Assembly: GCF_900167445.1 (NCBI RefSeq)
Contig: NZ_FUZT01000012.1
Location: forward strand, 1 to 64,000
DNA length: 64,000 bases
Source of the DNA: Maledivibacter halophilus
GTDB lineage: Bacteria > Bacillota > Clostridia > Peptostreptococcales > Caminicellaceae
Reading direction: 5' to 3'
Every line of letters starts with the position of its first letter. Position 1 is the stretch's first letter. Of this stretch, positions 35,206 through 44,301 are shown piece after piece. A program made the translations under genes and the position numbers. The notes beneath the pieces are model-generated. The model made no database searches and had not been told where the DNA came from. It saw only the letters and a list, made by a program, of their open reading frames with translations.

Positions 35206-35250
35206 AAATAAAAGGAATTCATTAACAATTAAATGAATTCCTTTTATTCT
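35206..35250. terminator. Bidirectional terminator
   Basis: ATAAAAGGAATTCATT (from about 35207) pairs with AATGAATTCCTTTTAT (to about 35249). Both flanks are A/T-rich, so it can end the permease gene and the convergent deaminase gene. Confidence 0.82.
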
Positions 35251-35291
35251 AGAATAAATTTTCTTTATATTTCTTTATAATTGATTTTACA

Positions 35292-36650
35292 TCAAATAGA
35301 ATTTTTTATAAAATCATCAAATACCTTATTAGCTTCATAAGCCAAGCGTTCTTCATCAATACCATAAAGCTTTCCGTTTTTTACAACTATCTTTCCGTTA
35401 ATAATTGTATAGTCTACAGGTCTTTTTATTCCAACGGTTCCAAGAATAGATTGGGGATCTAGCTTAGCGCCAACACAATCTATATTATCAATATTTATCA
35501 TAAAAAGGTCGGCAGGTTTTCCTTCTTCTATAGAACCTATGTCATTTCTACCTAATATCTTAGCTCCTCCTTTAGTTGCAATTTTTAATATACTATAAGC
35601 AGTTGGTGCTAGATGACTGTATTTTAATCTATGCAGTAAATAACAAACTCTAATTTCTTCCAATAAATTAGAACCATCATTACTTGCACTTCCGTCAACA
35701 GCAAGACCAACAGGAACACCTAACTCCAGCATTTTTGAAATTTCTGCTACGCCGGAAGATAGTTTCATATTTGAAATTGGACAGTGAGCTATACCCGTGC
35801 CTGTGCTGGCAAGTAATTTCAATTCTTCATCGTTAAAGTGAATTCCATGGGCATACCAGACATCATTTCCTATCCAGTCAACACTTTCCATATATGCAAG
35901 AGGCCTCATACCAAATTTTTCTATACAAAAGTTTTCTTCATCAATAGTTTCTGCTAGGTGGGTATGAAGCCTTACATCTTTATGTCTTGCAAGTTTTGCA
36001 GATTCCTTTAGCAAATCAGAAGTTATACTAAATGGTGAACATGGGGCAAGGACTATTTGTTTCATTGAGTTGAAATTAGCATCATGGTATTTATCTATCA
36101 GTCTTTCACTATCTTTTAATATTTCTTCTGTAGTCTGTACCAAATCATCTGGAGGTAATCCACCGTCATTTTTTCCCAGTGACATACTACCTCTGGAAGC
36201 ATGAAATCTTACTCCCAAAAGCTTAGCAGCAGAAAATTGTTGATCTATAAAAATTTTATTATTGATTTTGGGAAATACATAGTGATGATCAAATACAGTG
36301 GTACAGCCGTTTTTTAATAAATCAGCCATTCCTATTAATGAGCTATAATAAATCACATCAGGATTTAATTCCCTCCATATTTCATATAAAGTTGTTAACC
36401 AATTAAACAATTCCATTTTTTGAACCTGTGGAAGATTGCGAGTAAAGGTTTGATATAAGTGATGGTGTGTGTTTATTAGACCAGGATATACAAACATGTT
36501 CTTGGCATCTATAATAGTATCTGCCTGATATTTTTCTGGTCCAATTTTTTTTATTATATTTCCCTCTATTAAGATATTAGTATCTCTAAGTACTCTGTCC
36601 TGCCTATCAATAGTTACTATAGCCTTAGCATTTTCAATTAAAATACTCAT
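35292..36650 (-). CDS. 8-oxoguanine deaminase-like amidohydrolase
   Basis: About 452 residues of the amidohydrolase superfamily (AtzB/TrzN/SsnA branch). Metal ligands are in NTHHHLYQ (about 65-72), HTHLAET (about 238) and the later LAVDGSASND aspartate. FHASRGSMSLG with GGLPPDD (about 165-185) is typical of 8-oxoguanine deaminases, which convert 8-oxoguanine to urate and ammonia; guanine-like purines are alternatives. The start is set at 36650 (MSILIENAK), with GAGGGATATTGAA in front; an upstream in-frame ATG has no such site. It is divergent from ygeX and has its own -24/-12 promoter at 36681-36698, so it joins the sigma-54-controlled purine set. Confidence 0.87.
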   Translation of the reverse strand: MSILIENAKAIVTIDRQDRVLRDTNILIEGNIIKKIGPEKYQADTIIDAKNMFVYPGLINTHHHLYQTFTRNLPQVQKMELFNWLTTLYEIWRELNPDVIYYSSLIGMADLLKNGCTTVFDHHYVFPKINNKIFIDQQFSAAKLLGVRFHASRGSMSLGKNDGGLPPDDLVQTTEEILKDSERLIDKYHDANFNSMKQIVLAPCSPFSITSDLLKESAKLARHKDVRLHTHLAETIDEENFCIEKFGMRPLAYMESVDWIGNDVWYAHGIHFNDEELKLLASTGTGIAHCPISNMKLSSGVAEISKMLELGVPVGLAVDGSASNDGSNLLEEIRVCYLLHRLKYSHLAPTAYSILKIATKGGAKILGRNDIGSIEEGKPADLFMINIDNIDCVGAKLDPQSILGTVGIKRPVDYTIINGKIVVKNGKLYGIDEERLAYEANKVFDDFIKNSI

Positions 36651-36680
36651 TTCAATATCCCTCCTTTTATTTACTGTAAA

Positions 36681-36698
36681 TAGCAAAATATATGCCAA
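36681..36698 (-). promoter_or_regulatory. Sigma-54 (-24/-12) promoter of the deaminase gene
   Basis: On the minus strand TTGGCATATATTTTGCTA has GG and GC with exactly 10 bases between (GG at 36696-36695, GC at 36684-36683). It lies about 33 bases upstream of the start codon; the shared dyads lie 150-230 bases further upstream. Confidence 0.78.
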
Positions 36699-36846
36699 TA
36701 TTCTGCTTATACCTATGAAAATAGTGATGTAAAGATGAAAATCTTAACTCATTATAGAATTTATTAAAATGTATTACAAACATCAATACTATGGGTTTTA
36801 ATCTGATGAATAATTTAACATGAAAAAGTTCTAACAATTTTTATGT

Positions 36847-36927
36847 TTATCAAAACGGTAAATATTATCAATTTGATAAACATGCTGATTCTAAGGCAGT
36901 CAATTTAAAAAAATATCAAAATGATAA
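36847..36927. promoter_or_regulatory. Proposed shared activator binding sites (three dyads)
   Basis: TTATCAAAACGGTAA (36847-36861), the perfect dyad TTATCAATTTGATAA (36865-36879), and ATATCAAAATGATAA (36913-36927). They sit between the divergent sigma-54 promoters at 36698 (minus) and 37146 (plus), about 150-300 bases from each, and repeat the motif found before the permease gene. Confidence 0.68.
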
Positions 36928-37145
36928 TTATTAGTAAATAATACTTTCTGAAAAGGCTATTTAACAAGATAAAATGTATTATCCATAATATCTTTAACAA
37001 AAAAGTATATGTACAATAAATCAGGAAACTAATTTTAGTAAAAAGTTTTAAATTATGCAGACGAATGAAATTTTTGTACTGTCTTTTACAGCAGCTAGGT
37101 TAGAAAAGAAAAAAATATGTTTTTCTTTCAAATATAAATACACAA

Positions 37146-37163
37146 TTGGCATAGTATTTGCTC
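37146..37163 (+). promoter_or_regulatory. Sigma-54 (-24/-12) promoter of the ygeX operon
   Basis: TTGGCATAGTATTTGCTC: GG at 37148-37149, GC at 37160-37161, 10 bases between; TGGCAT-N5-TTGCT is close to consensus. It is 45 bases upstream of the ygeX start codon. Confidence 0.85.
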
Positions 37164-37207
37164 TTTAAAATTAGTGGAATGATGAAGACTAGAAAGGGGT
37201 ACAAAAA

Positions 37208-38425
37208 ATGGAAAAAAATGTAAAATGGAAAGAAAATAATATGTCAGAGGATAATAAAAAAGCTTCATTAGACTTTTTAAGTTATAAGGAAATAAATAAA
37301 GCAAGAAATTTTCATGAAAGTTTTCCTCAATATAGTAGGACTCCTTTAGTTAATTTAGATAATTTAGCTAAAAGATTAGAGGTGGGAGGAATTTATCTTA
37401 AAGATGAATCTTATCGTTTTGGATTAAATGCTTTTAAGGTACTGGGAGGTTCTTTTGCTATTGCACAATATTTAGCTAAGAAGCTTGGAAAGGATATTTC
37501 AAAACTTCCCTTTGAAAAGCTAATTTCAGATGAAGTCAGAAATAAATTAGGAGAAATAACATTTTTTACTGCCACGGATGGAAACCATGGTAGAGGGGTG
37601 GCATGGACAGCAAATCAATTAAAACAAAAATCTGTCGTATATATGCCAAAGGGATCTTCCCAGATAAGATTAGAGAATATTAGAAAGGAAGGGGCTAAGG
37701 CTTCTATTACTGATCTTAATTACGATGATGCAGTACGTCTAGCAAATAGAGATGCTAAAAAATGTAATGGAGTTATGGTTCAGGACACAGCTTGGGAAGG
37801 ATATGAAGAAATACCTACTTGGATTATGCAAGGATATGGAACGATGGCTTTGGAGGCTTTTGATCAATTAAAGGAATATAAAGTAGAAAGACCAACCCAT
37901 ATTTTTATTCAGGCAGGGGTAGGCTCATTAGCAGGTGCAGTTCAAGGATTTTTTGCTTCAGTATATGATAATTGTCCGACTACTGTTGTTGTTGAAGCAG
38001 ATGAAGCTGCATGTCTTTATAAATCAGCTTTAGCTAGCGATGGAAAACCAAGATTTGTGTCGGGAGATATGCCTACTATAATGGCAGGTCTTGCTTGTGG
38101 GGAACCAAATACCATAAGCTTTGAGATATTAAAATCATACAGCAGATATTTTGTATCATGCCCAGATTGGGTTGCTGCAGATGGCATGAGGATTCTTGGA
38201 AATCCATTGAAGAAAGATAAAAAAGTCATATCAGGAGAGTCAGGTGCAGTAACGGCTGGACTTCTGTCTGCTATTATGAGTAGAGAAGAGTATAAGGAGC
38301 TTAGGGAAGAGCTTAAATTAGATAGACAATCTAAAATATTGTTATTTAGTACAGAAGGAGATACGGATCCAGAGCACTATAGAAAAGTGGTTTGGAACGG
38401 TAAAAATCCTTCTATAGATTTATAA
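37208..38425 (+). CDS. ygeX: Diaminopropionate ammonia-lyase
   Basis: 405 residues, fold-type II PLP enzyme. The PLP lysine is Lys77 in FGLNAFKVLGGSF, and ATDGNHGRGVAW (about 122-133) holds the catalytic aspartate (Asp124) and phosphate-side loop; a glycine-rich VGSLAG segment follows. The enzyme converts 2,3-diaminopropionate to pyruvate and two ammonia. In the known anaerobic purine/urate clusters it ends the pathway. Length and motifs match E. coli YgeX. It is the first gene of the run ygeX-ygeY-ygeW-arcC, with 34-43 base gaps or less, behind a sigma-54 promoter. The ATG follows AGAAAGGGGTACAAAAA. Confidence 0.95.
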   Translation: MEKNVKWKENNMSEDNKKASLDFLSYKEINKARNFHESFPQYSRTPLVNLDNLAKRLEVGGIYLKDESYRFGLNAFKVLGGSFAIAQYLAKKLGKDISKLPFEKLISDEVRNKLGEITFFTATDGNHGRGVAWTANQLKQKSVVYMPKGSSQIRLENIRKEGAKASITDLNYDDAVRLANRDAKKCNGVMVQDTAWEGYEEIPTWIMQGYGTMALEAFDQLKEYKVERPTHIFIQAGVGSLAGAVQGFFASVYDNCPTTVVVEADEAACLYKSALASDGKPRFVSGDMPTIMAGLACGEPNTISFEILKSYSRYFVSCPDWVAADGMRILGNPLKKDKKVISGESGAVTAGLLSAIMSREEYKELREELKLDRQSKILLFSTEGDTDPEHYRKVVWNGKNPSIDL

Positions 38426-38459
38426 TAAAAAACTTAAAATTTTTGAAGGGGGAATAAAG

Positions 38460-39668
38460 ATGAATATAGAATTCAAAAAAGTGGTTGAAAAGGCAGAAGA
38501 ATACAAGGAAGATATCTCTAAATTTTTAAGAGATATGATAGCTATTCCAAGTGAGAGCTGCATGGAAAAGGAAGTAGTTTTAAGGATAAAGGAAGAAATG
38601 GAAAAAGTGGGCTTTGATAAGGTGGAAATTGATCCTATGGGTAATATATTAGGATATATTGGACATGGAAAACATGTAATTGCTATGGATGCCCATATTG
38701 ATACAGTAGGTGTAGGAGATGAGAGCCTTTGGGAGTACAACCCATATGAAGGGTATGAAGATGATGAAATTATAGTGGGAAGAGGTGCTAGTGACCAAGA
38801 AGGCGGAATGGCTTCTATGGTATATGCCGGTAAAATTATTAAAGACCTTGAATTGGAAGATGATTATACATTGATTGTTACAGGAACAGTTCAGGAAGAG
38901 GATTGTGATGGCCTTTGCTGGCAATATATCATTAATGAAAGAAATATAAAACCTGAGTTCGTTGTAATCACTGAGCCTACCTCTTTAAATATCTATAGAG
39001 GTCAAAGGGGAAGAATGGAGATTAAAGTAACTACTAAAGGAGTAAGCTGTCATGGTTCGGCTCCGGAAAGAGGAGAGAATGCTATTTATAAAATAGCACC
39101 TATTCTTAATGAATTAAAAGCATTACATGAGAACTTACATACAGATGAATTTTTAGGAAAAGGTAGTTTAACTGTATCAGAAATATTTTTTACATCACCA
39201 TCAAGGTGTGCAGTAGCAGATAGCTGTACTATTTCTATAGATAGAAGATTAACCTGGGGTGAAACTTGGGAAGGAGCATTACAAGAAATTAAAAATTTAC
39301 CCTCGGTAAAAGAAGGAAAAGCTGAAGTATCTATGTACAATTATGATAGACCTGCATATACAGGATTAGTTTATCCAACTGCATGTTACTTCCCAGCATG
39401 GGTAGTTGAAGAGGAACACTTTGCTTGTAAAACATTAGTAGATGCTTATGAAGGGCTATTTAAAAGTAAACCTTTCGTAGATAAATGGACATTTTCTACC
39501 AATGGGGTTTCCATTATGGGAAGATATAATATTCCATGTATTGGATTTGGACCAGGCCATGAAGATCAGGCCCATGCACCAAATGAAAGAACATGGAAAG
39601 AAGAGCTGGTGAAATGTGCTGCAATGTATGCAGTTATTCCTAAAATTTATGTAAATAAATATGCATAG
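38460..39668 (+). CDS. ygeY: YgeY-type M20-family hydrolase
   Basis: 402 residues of the M20 metallopeptidase/deacylase family, YgeY (selenium-metabolism-linked hydrolase) branch. Metal-binding motifs are MDAHIDTVG (about 78), GRGASDQEGGMASM (about 103-116), QEEDCDG (about 148) and a late FGPGHEDQAHAPNE histidine. In purine clusters it likely removes an acyl or carbamoyl-type group from a diaminopropionate derivative, giving the YgeX substrate; the exact substrate is inferred. It lies 34 bases after ygeX. The ATG follows AGGGGGAATAAAG. Confidence 0.92.
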   Translation: MNIEFKKVVEKAEEYKEDISKFLRDMIAIPSESCMEKEVVLRIKEEMEKVGFDKVEIDPMGNILGYIGHGKHVIAMDAHIDTVGVGDESLWEYNPYEGYEDDEIIVGRGASDQEGGMASMVYAGKIIKDLELEDDYTLIVTGTVQEEDCDGLCWQYIINERNIKPEFVVITEPTSLNIYRGQRGRMEIKVTTKGVSCHGSAPERGENAIYKIAPILNELKALHENLHTDEFLGKGSLTVSEIFFTSPSRCAVADSCTISIDRRLTWGETWEGALQEIKNLPSVKEGKAEVSMYNYDRPAYTGLVYPTACYFPAWVVEEEHFACKTLVDAYEGLFKSKPFVDKWTFSTNGVSIMGRYNIPCIGFGPGHEDQAHAPNERTWKEELVKCAAMYAVIPKIYVNKYA

Positions 39669-39711
39669 TAATTCCAATATATAATATCTATAAAAAATAA
39701 AAAAGGGGAGA

Positions 39712-40701
39712 ATGGCAATGCAAACTACATTTAGAGGAAAACACTTTATAACTTTACAAGAATGGACAAAGGAAGAGATAGATACATTACTGGATGTGTC
39801 CTTTGACCTTAAAAGAAAATTTGCTATGGGAATGGAGACAAATTATCTGAAAAATAAGACTGCTTTTTTAATGTTCTTTGAACAGTCCACTAGAACGAGA
39901 AACTCAATGGAAGCCGGAATTGCACAACTGGGGGGACATGGAAATTTCCTTGATACAAGTACAATGCAGGTATCCCATGGTGAGGTTGGTAAAGATACTG
40001 CTGTTATACTTTCAAGATTTGGTCATGGTATAGCATGCAGAAACTGCTTCTGGGAAATAGGTAATAAATATTTAAGAGAAATGGCTAAATGGTCTACAGT
40101 ACCTGTGATGAATTTACAATGTGACCTATACCATCCAATGCAAGGAATTGCTGATTTAATGACTATCAAAGAAAAAGTTAAGGACACAAATAGATTAAAG
40201 GTTTCAATTATATGGGCTTATGCAACTAGTCATAAAAAGCCAATTTCAGTACCGGTTACACAAGCTTTACTATTCCCTAGATATGGTATGGAAGTAACAC
40301 TTGCTTATCCAGAGGGATATGATTTGCCGGATTGGGTGATAAAGCAGGCTAAAGAAAATGCTGAAAAACATGGGGGCTCATTCAAAATTACACATAATAT
40401 GGAAGAAGCCTATAAGGATGCACATGTTGTTATTCCTAAGAACTGGGGCAGTTGGGTAAATAATCAGGATGATGCAGTGATAGATGATTTGTTGGAATCT
40501 TATAAAGATTGGAAATGCACAGAAAAAATGATGTCTTTAGCTGATAAAGATGTAATGTACATGCATGCATTGCCTGCAGATAGAGGAAATGAAGTGGAAG
40601 ATTCAGTAATTGATGGTCCACACTCTATTATTTATGATGAAGCAGAAAATAGACTTCATACTGCTAAGGCTGTTATGACATTGACAATGGGTGGTAAGTA
40701 A
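39712..40701 (+). CDS. ygeW: Knotted carbamoyltransferase YgeW
   Basis: 329 residues of the aspartate/ornithine carbamoyltransferase family. The carbamoyl-phosphate loop is FEQSTRTRNSMEAG (about 59-72), and HPMQGIADLMT (about 142) carries the HPxQ motif. The YgeW branch is a knotted transcarbamylase found with purine catabolism genes; it probably transfers a carbamoyl group from a ring-opening product to phosphate, making carbamoyl phosphate. The substrate is not proven by sequence. Only two bases separate it from arcC, the enzyme that uses carbamoyl phosphate. ATG follows AAAGGGGAGA. Confidence 0.93.
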   Translation: MAMQTTFRGKHFITLQEWTKEEIDTLLDVSFDLKRKFAMGMETNYLKNKTAFLMFFEQSTRTRNSMEAGIAQLGGHGNFLDTSTMQVSHGEVGKDTAVILSRFGHGIACRNCFWEIGNKYLREMAKWSTVPVMNLQCDLYHPMQGIADLMTIKEKVKDTNRLKVSIIWAYATSHKKPISVPVTQALLFPRYGMEVTLAYPEGYDLPDWVIKQAKENAEKHGGSFKITHNMEEAYKDAHVVIPKNWGSWVNNQDDAVIDDLLESYKDWKCTEKMMSLADKDVMYMHALPADRGNEVEDSVIDGPHSIIYDEAENRLHTAKAVMTLTMGGK

Positions 40702-40703
40702 AG

Positions 40704-41654
40704 ATGAGTAAATTAGCAGTAATAGCTATAGGTGGAAACTCATTAATTAAGGATAAAGATCATCAAACAGTAGAGGAGCAGTATAATGCTATTTGTGGTA
40801 CGGCTAAACATATAGCTGATATTATAGAAAAAGGATATGAAGTAGTAGTAACCCATGGAAATGGTCCACAAGTAGGGTTTATTTTAAGACGATCAGAAAT
40901 TGCTTCAGAGACAGAAGGTATTCATTCTGTTCCACTAGTAAGCTGTGGTGCCGATACCCAGGGAGCTATAGGATATCAGATACAGCAGGCACTAAATAAT
41001 GAATTTGCAAAAAGAGATATCCATAAAAAGGCTGTTACAGTAGTTACTCAGGTAGAAGTTGACAAGGAAGACAAAGCTTTTTCAAATCCAAGTAAGCCAA
41101 TTGGGTCCTTTTATACTAAAGAACAGGCTGATGAATTAAAGCAAGAACATCTCGACTGGAATCTAGTAGAAGATGCAGGTAGAGGTTTTAGAAGAGTAGT
41201 GCCTTCACCAATACCAAAAGAAATAATAGAAAAGGATGTAATTGATAAATTAACAGATTCAGGATACACAGTAGTAGCAGTTGGCGGCGGTGGAATACCC
41301 GTAATTAAGGATGATAATAATCAGTTGAGGGGTATTGATGCAGTAATCGATAAAGACTATGCTTCTAGTCTATTGGCAAGTCAGCTTAAAGCAGATTTAC
41401 TAATAATATCTACAGGTGTTAAAAAGGTTTGTATTAATTTTGGCAAGCCAGATGAAGAAGCATTGGATAAACTAAGTGTAGAAGAAATAAAAAATTTAAG
41501 AGAAGAAGGACATTTTGCACCTGGCAGCATGCTTCCCAAAATTAATGCAACACTAAACTTTCTAGAAAATGGTGGAAAGAAAGCGATTATTACTTCACCA
41601 GAGAACTTAAAGGAAGCTGTGGCAGGAAAGGATGGTACTCATATTTATAGATAA
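40704..41654 (+). CDS. arcC: Carbamate kinase
   Basis: 316 residues, amino-acid-kinase fold: AIGGNSLI at the start, THGNGPQVGF (about 51-60), the GGGGIPVI loop (about 194) and DKDYASSLLAS (about 217). It converts carbamoyl phosphate and ADP to ATP, CO2 and ammonia, so it is the energy-yielding step after YgeW. It is last in the ygeX-ygeY-ygeW-arcC run and starts 2 bases after ygeW, which suggests translational coupling (GGTAAGTAAAGATGAG). Confidence 0.95.
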   Translation: MSKLAVIAIGGNSLIKDKDHQTVEEQYNAICGTAKHIADIIEKGYEVVVTHGNGPQVGFILRRSEIASETEGIHSVPLVSCGADTQGAIGYQIQQALNNEFAKRDIHKKAVTVVTQVEVDKEDKAFSNPSKPIGSFYTKEQADELKQEHLDWNLVEDAGRGFRRVVPSPIPKEIIEKDVIDKLTDSGYTVVAVGGGGIPVIKDDNNQLRGIDAVIDKDYASSLLASQLKADLLIISTGVKKVCINFGKPDEEALDKLSVEEIKNLREEGHFAPGSMLPKINATLNFLENGGKKAIITSPENLKEAVAGKDGTHIYR

Positions 41655-41662
41655 AAAAATTA

Positions 41663-41700
41663 ATTTCTTAGATGTAGATTTAAATCTACATCTAAGAAAT
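41663..41700. terminator. 38-bp perfect palindrome after arcC
   Basis: Left arm 41663-41681 is the exact reverse complement of 41682-41700, with no spacer. It lies 8 bases after the arcC stop. As RNA it would form a 16-17 bp hairpin, but no T-run follows, so it may be a 3'-end stabiliser or weak terminator allowing readthrough to ssnA. Confidence 0.6.
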
Positions 41701-41782
41701 CATAGTATAGAAAATTTTTTCACATTACATGTTTTTTTAAAAAGCAGAATCAATGTTTAAAAACAAAAAAGGATTGATAAAA

Positions 41783-43111
41783 ATGCTACTTTTAGGAAAT
41801 GGTAGAGTAATTACCCAAGATAAGGATATACCTTATATAGAAAAGGGCTGCATTGCAATTCAAGATAATCTCATAAAAGAAGTTGGGAAAATTGAAGAAA
41901 TTAAAAAAAAATATCCTCAAGGTGAGTTTTTAGATGTAAAAGGAAAAATAATTATGCCAGGTATGGTGAATACCCACCATCATATTTATAGTGCCTTTGC
42001 AAGAGGAATGAACTTAACAGGAAAAGCACCTCAAAACTTTATAGACATATTAGAGGGGCTGTGGTGGAAAATAGATAAGAAGCTTAGTTTAGAAGATGTA
42101 AAATATAGTGCTTACACTACTTATATAGATTGCATAAAAAATGGAACAACTACTGTCTTTGATCATCATGCAAGTCCAGGAGCAGTCAGAGAAAGCTTAT
42201 TTACTATAGGAGATGCTGCAAAGGAGCTTGGAATACGCAGTTGTCTTTGCTATGAAGTATCTGATAGAGATGGTCAGAATATAATGCAGGATGGTATTAA
42301 GGAAAATATAGAATTTATGAAATATGCTAATAGCTCTAAAGACAATTTATTAAAGGGAATGTTTGGTCTCCATGCATCCTTTACTTTATCTGACAAAACC
42401 CTTAATCAATGCGTAGAGGCTATAGATACTTTAGATGGAGGATTTCATATTCATACAGCAGAAGGAATAGAGGATGTTTATGACTGCTTAGACAAATATG
42501 ATAAAGGTGTAGTACAAAGACTTATGGATTTTAGCATCTTAGGAGAAAAGACTATAGCAGTCCATTGTATACATGTCAACAACTTAGAAATAGATATATT
42601 AAAAGAAACAAAAACCAATGTAATACATAACCCAGAATCAAATATGGGGAATGCAGTAGGATGCGCTCCAGTTATTGAAATGATGAATAGGGGAGTATTA
42701 CTAGGACTTGGAACAGACGGATATACAAGTGATGTATTTGAATCAATGAAGGTAGGAAATATTATTCATAAGCATCATCTTGGCAATCCAAATGTGGGAT
42801 TTACAGAAATTCCTAAAATGCTATTCCAAAATAATAGTAAAATAGCAGCTAAATATTTTAAACATCCTGTAGGAGTATTAAAGGCAGGTGCATATGCAGA
42901 TATTATTGTAGCTGATTATGATCCATTAACACCTATGAATAAAGATAATTATAATAGTCATATATTGTTTGGATTGTCAGGAAAAAGCGTTGAAACTACT
43001 ATTGTTAACGGAAAAATAGTAATGAAGGATAGAAAATTACAAGGGGTAGATGAAGAAAAGATTTATGAGAAATCAAGACAATTGGCTTCAAAGCTTTGGA
43101 TGAGAATTTAG
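41783..43111 (+). CDS. ssnA: SsnA-type aminohydrolase
   Basis: 442 residues, the same length as E. coli SsnA. Amidohydrolase metal motifs are NTHHHIYSAFARG (about 59), FHIHTAEG (about 228), HCIHVNN and LGTDGYTSD (about 312). SsnA accompanies Se-dependent xanthine dehydrogenase, YgeW and hydantoinase in purine-degradation loci and probably deaminates or opens a purine intermediate. The start is set at 41783 (MLLLGNGRVI), with AAAGGATTGATAAAA before it; the in-frame ATG at 41753 lacks a ribosome site. It lies 128 bases after arcC and 43 before the next gene. Confidence 0.9.
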   Translation: MLLLGNGRVITQDKDIPYIEKGCIAIQDNLIKEVGKIEEIKKKYPQGEFLDVKGKIIMPGMVNTHHHIYSAFARGMNLTGKAPQNFIDILEGLWWKIDKKLSLEDVKYSAYTTYIDCIKNGTTTVFDHHASPGAVRESLFTIGDAAKELGIRSCLCYEVSDRDGQNIMQDGIKENIEFMKYANSSKDNLLKGMFGLHASFTLSDKTLNQCVEAIDTLDGGFHIHTAEGIEDVYDCLDKYDKGVVQRLMDFSILGEKTIAVHCIHVNNLEIDILKETKTNVIHNPESNMGNAVGCAPVIEMMNRGVLLGLGTDGYTSDVFESMKVGNIIHKHHLGNPNVGFTEIPKMLFQNNSKIAAKYFKHPVGVLKAGAYADIIVADYDPLTPMNKDNYNSHILFGLSGKSVETTIVNGKIVMKDRKLQGVDEEKIYEKSRQLASKLWMRI

Positions 43112-43154
43112 ACAAAAGATATATAGTGAAACAAATTCAAAGGGAGGGATAATC

Positions 43155-44243
43155 ATGGCAAATTTGAGAGTAAATATATGTGGAATGGAATTTTCTAATC
43201 CAATCATGACAGCAGCAGGACCGGGAGCTAAGGACGGAGAAATGTGTGTAGCAGCAGCAGAGGGAGGAGTAGGAGGAATTGTTACAAAAACTATATCATT
43301 AAACCCAGCAGATGTACCTCGTCCATGTATGGCTAAAACAAATAGTGGATTTTTAAACACTGAGCTTTGGTCAGAGCTTTCAAAGGAACAGTGGATAGAA
43401 AAAGAATATATAAAGGCTAAAAAAACTAATTGTCCTCTTATTATTAGCATGGGGTATACAGAGGAGCAAATTAAAGAACTAGCACCCCTTATAAAACCCT
43501 ATGCAGATGCTGTAGAATTATCTACCCATTATGTGGGAACCGATGCCACTCCTATTGTAGAAGCACTAAAGGCTGCTAAAGATATATTAGATGTTCCAGT
43601 CTTTATGAAAATGAGTCCCCATACAGATATTCAAACTATAGCAAAAGCCGTTGAAAATGCAGGTGCCGATGGACTTGTAATGATTAATTCCTTTGGTCCA
43701 TGTATGGCTATAGATGTAAATACTGGATATCCTATTATGGGAAGTAAAACAGGCTATGGTTGGCTTTCAGGGGCTCCTATTCGTCCCCTTGCAATTAGAT
43801 GTATTTATGATGCTGCACAGGTTGTAGATATTCCAATTATTGGAGTAGGCGGGATAACTTGTGGCAAGGATGCAGCTGAAATGATGATGGCAGGTGCTTG
43901 CGGAGTACAAGTATGTACTGAAGCTATATTAAAGGGCCCAAGCATTTACGGTAAAATTGCAGAGGAATTAGATCAATTTTTAGATAAAAAAGGTTATAGG
44001 GATATTAATGAAATTGTAGGACTAGCAATTAACAAAACTAAAGAAAGAGTATTTAGGACAAACTCTTTGCCTCCAAAGATAGATTTTGAAAAATGTATTA
44101 AATGTGGTAAGTGCAAAGTAAGTTGTGTTTATGATGCTATTACTATAGAAGATAGATTAAAAATAGATGAGAATAAATGTTTTGGATGTGGATTATGTGT
44201 AACAAAATGTCCTAAGAATGCTTTAAGTATATCATACAAGTAG
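43155..44243 (+). CDS. PreA/dihydroorotate-dehydrogenase-like flavoprotein with two [4Fe-4S] clusters
   Basis: 362 residues. Residues 1-290 are a DHOD/PreA-type TIM barrel with FMN-binding NPIMTAAGP, VFMKMSPH, and GVGGITCGKDAAEMMMAGA; residues 305-362 hold two ferredoxin motifs (CIKCGKCKVSC and CFGCGLCVTKC). In PreA/DPD the motif ELNxSCP carries the catalytic cysteine; here it is VELSTHYVG, without cysteine, so it is unlikely to be an ordinary pyrimidine reductase. Its place between ssnA and the xanthine dehydrogenase gene suggests reduction of a purine or ring-opened intermediate. It replaces the ygfK gene seen in other loci. The ATG follows AGGGAGGGATAATC; part of a family B end sits just upstream. 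Confidence 0.83.
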   Translation: MANLRVNICGMEFSNPIMTAAGPGAKDGEMCVAAAEGGVGGIVTKTISLNPADVPRPCMAKTNSGFLNTELWSELSKEQWIEKEYIKAKKTNCPLIISMGYTEEQIKELAPLIKPYADAVELSTHYVGTDATPIVEALKAAKDILDVPVFMKMSPHTDIQTIAKAVENAGADGLVMINSFGPCMAIDVNTGYPIMGSKTGYGWLSGAPIRPLAIRCIYDAAQVVDIPIIGVGGITCGKDAAEMMMAGACGVQVCTEAILKGPSIYGKIAEELDQFLDKKGYRDINEIVGLAINKTKERVFRTNSLPPKIDFEKCIKCGKCKVSCVYDAITIEDRLKIDENKCFGCGLCVTKCPKNALSISYK

Positions 44244-44301
44244 CTTATTGCTAGATATTTTAAGAGGAAAAAATTCTTTTATAAAGAAAGAAGGAAATAA
44301 A

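Noticed and set aside
44248..44301. TTG start giving an 18-residue longer xanthine dehydrogenase
   Set aside because: No ribosome site before the TTG, whereas GAAGGA lies properly before the GTG at 44302, where family proteins begin.
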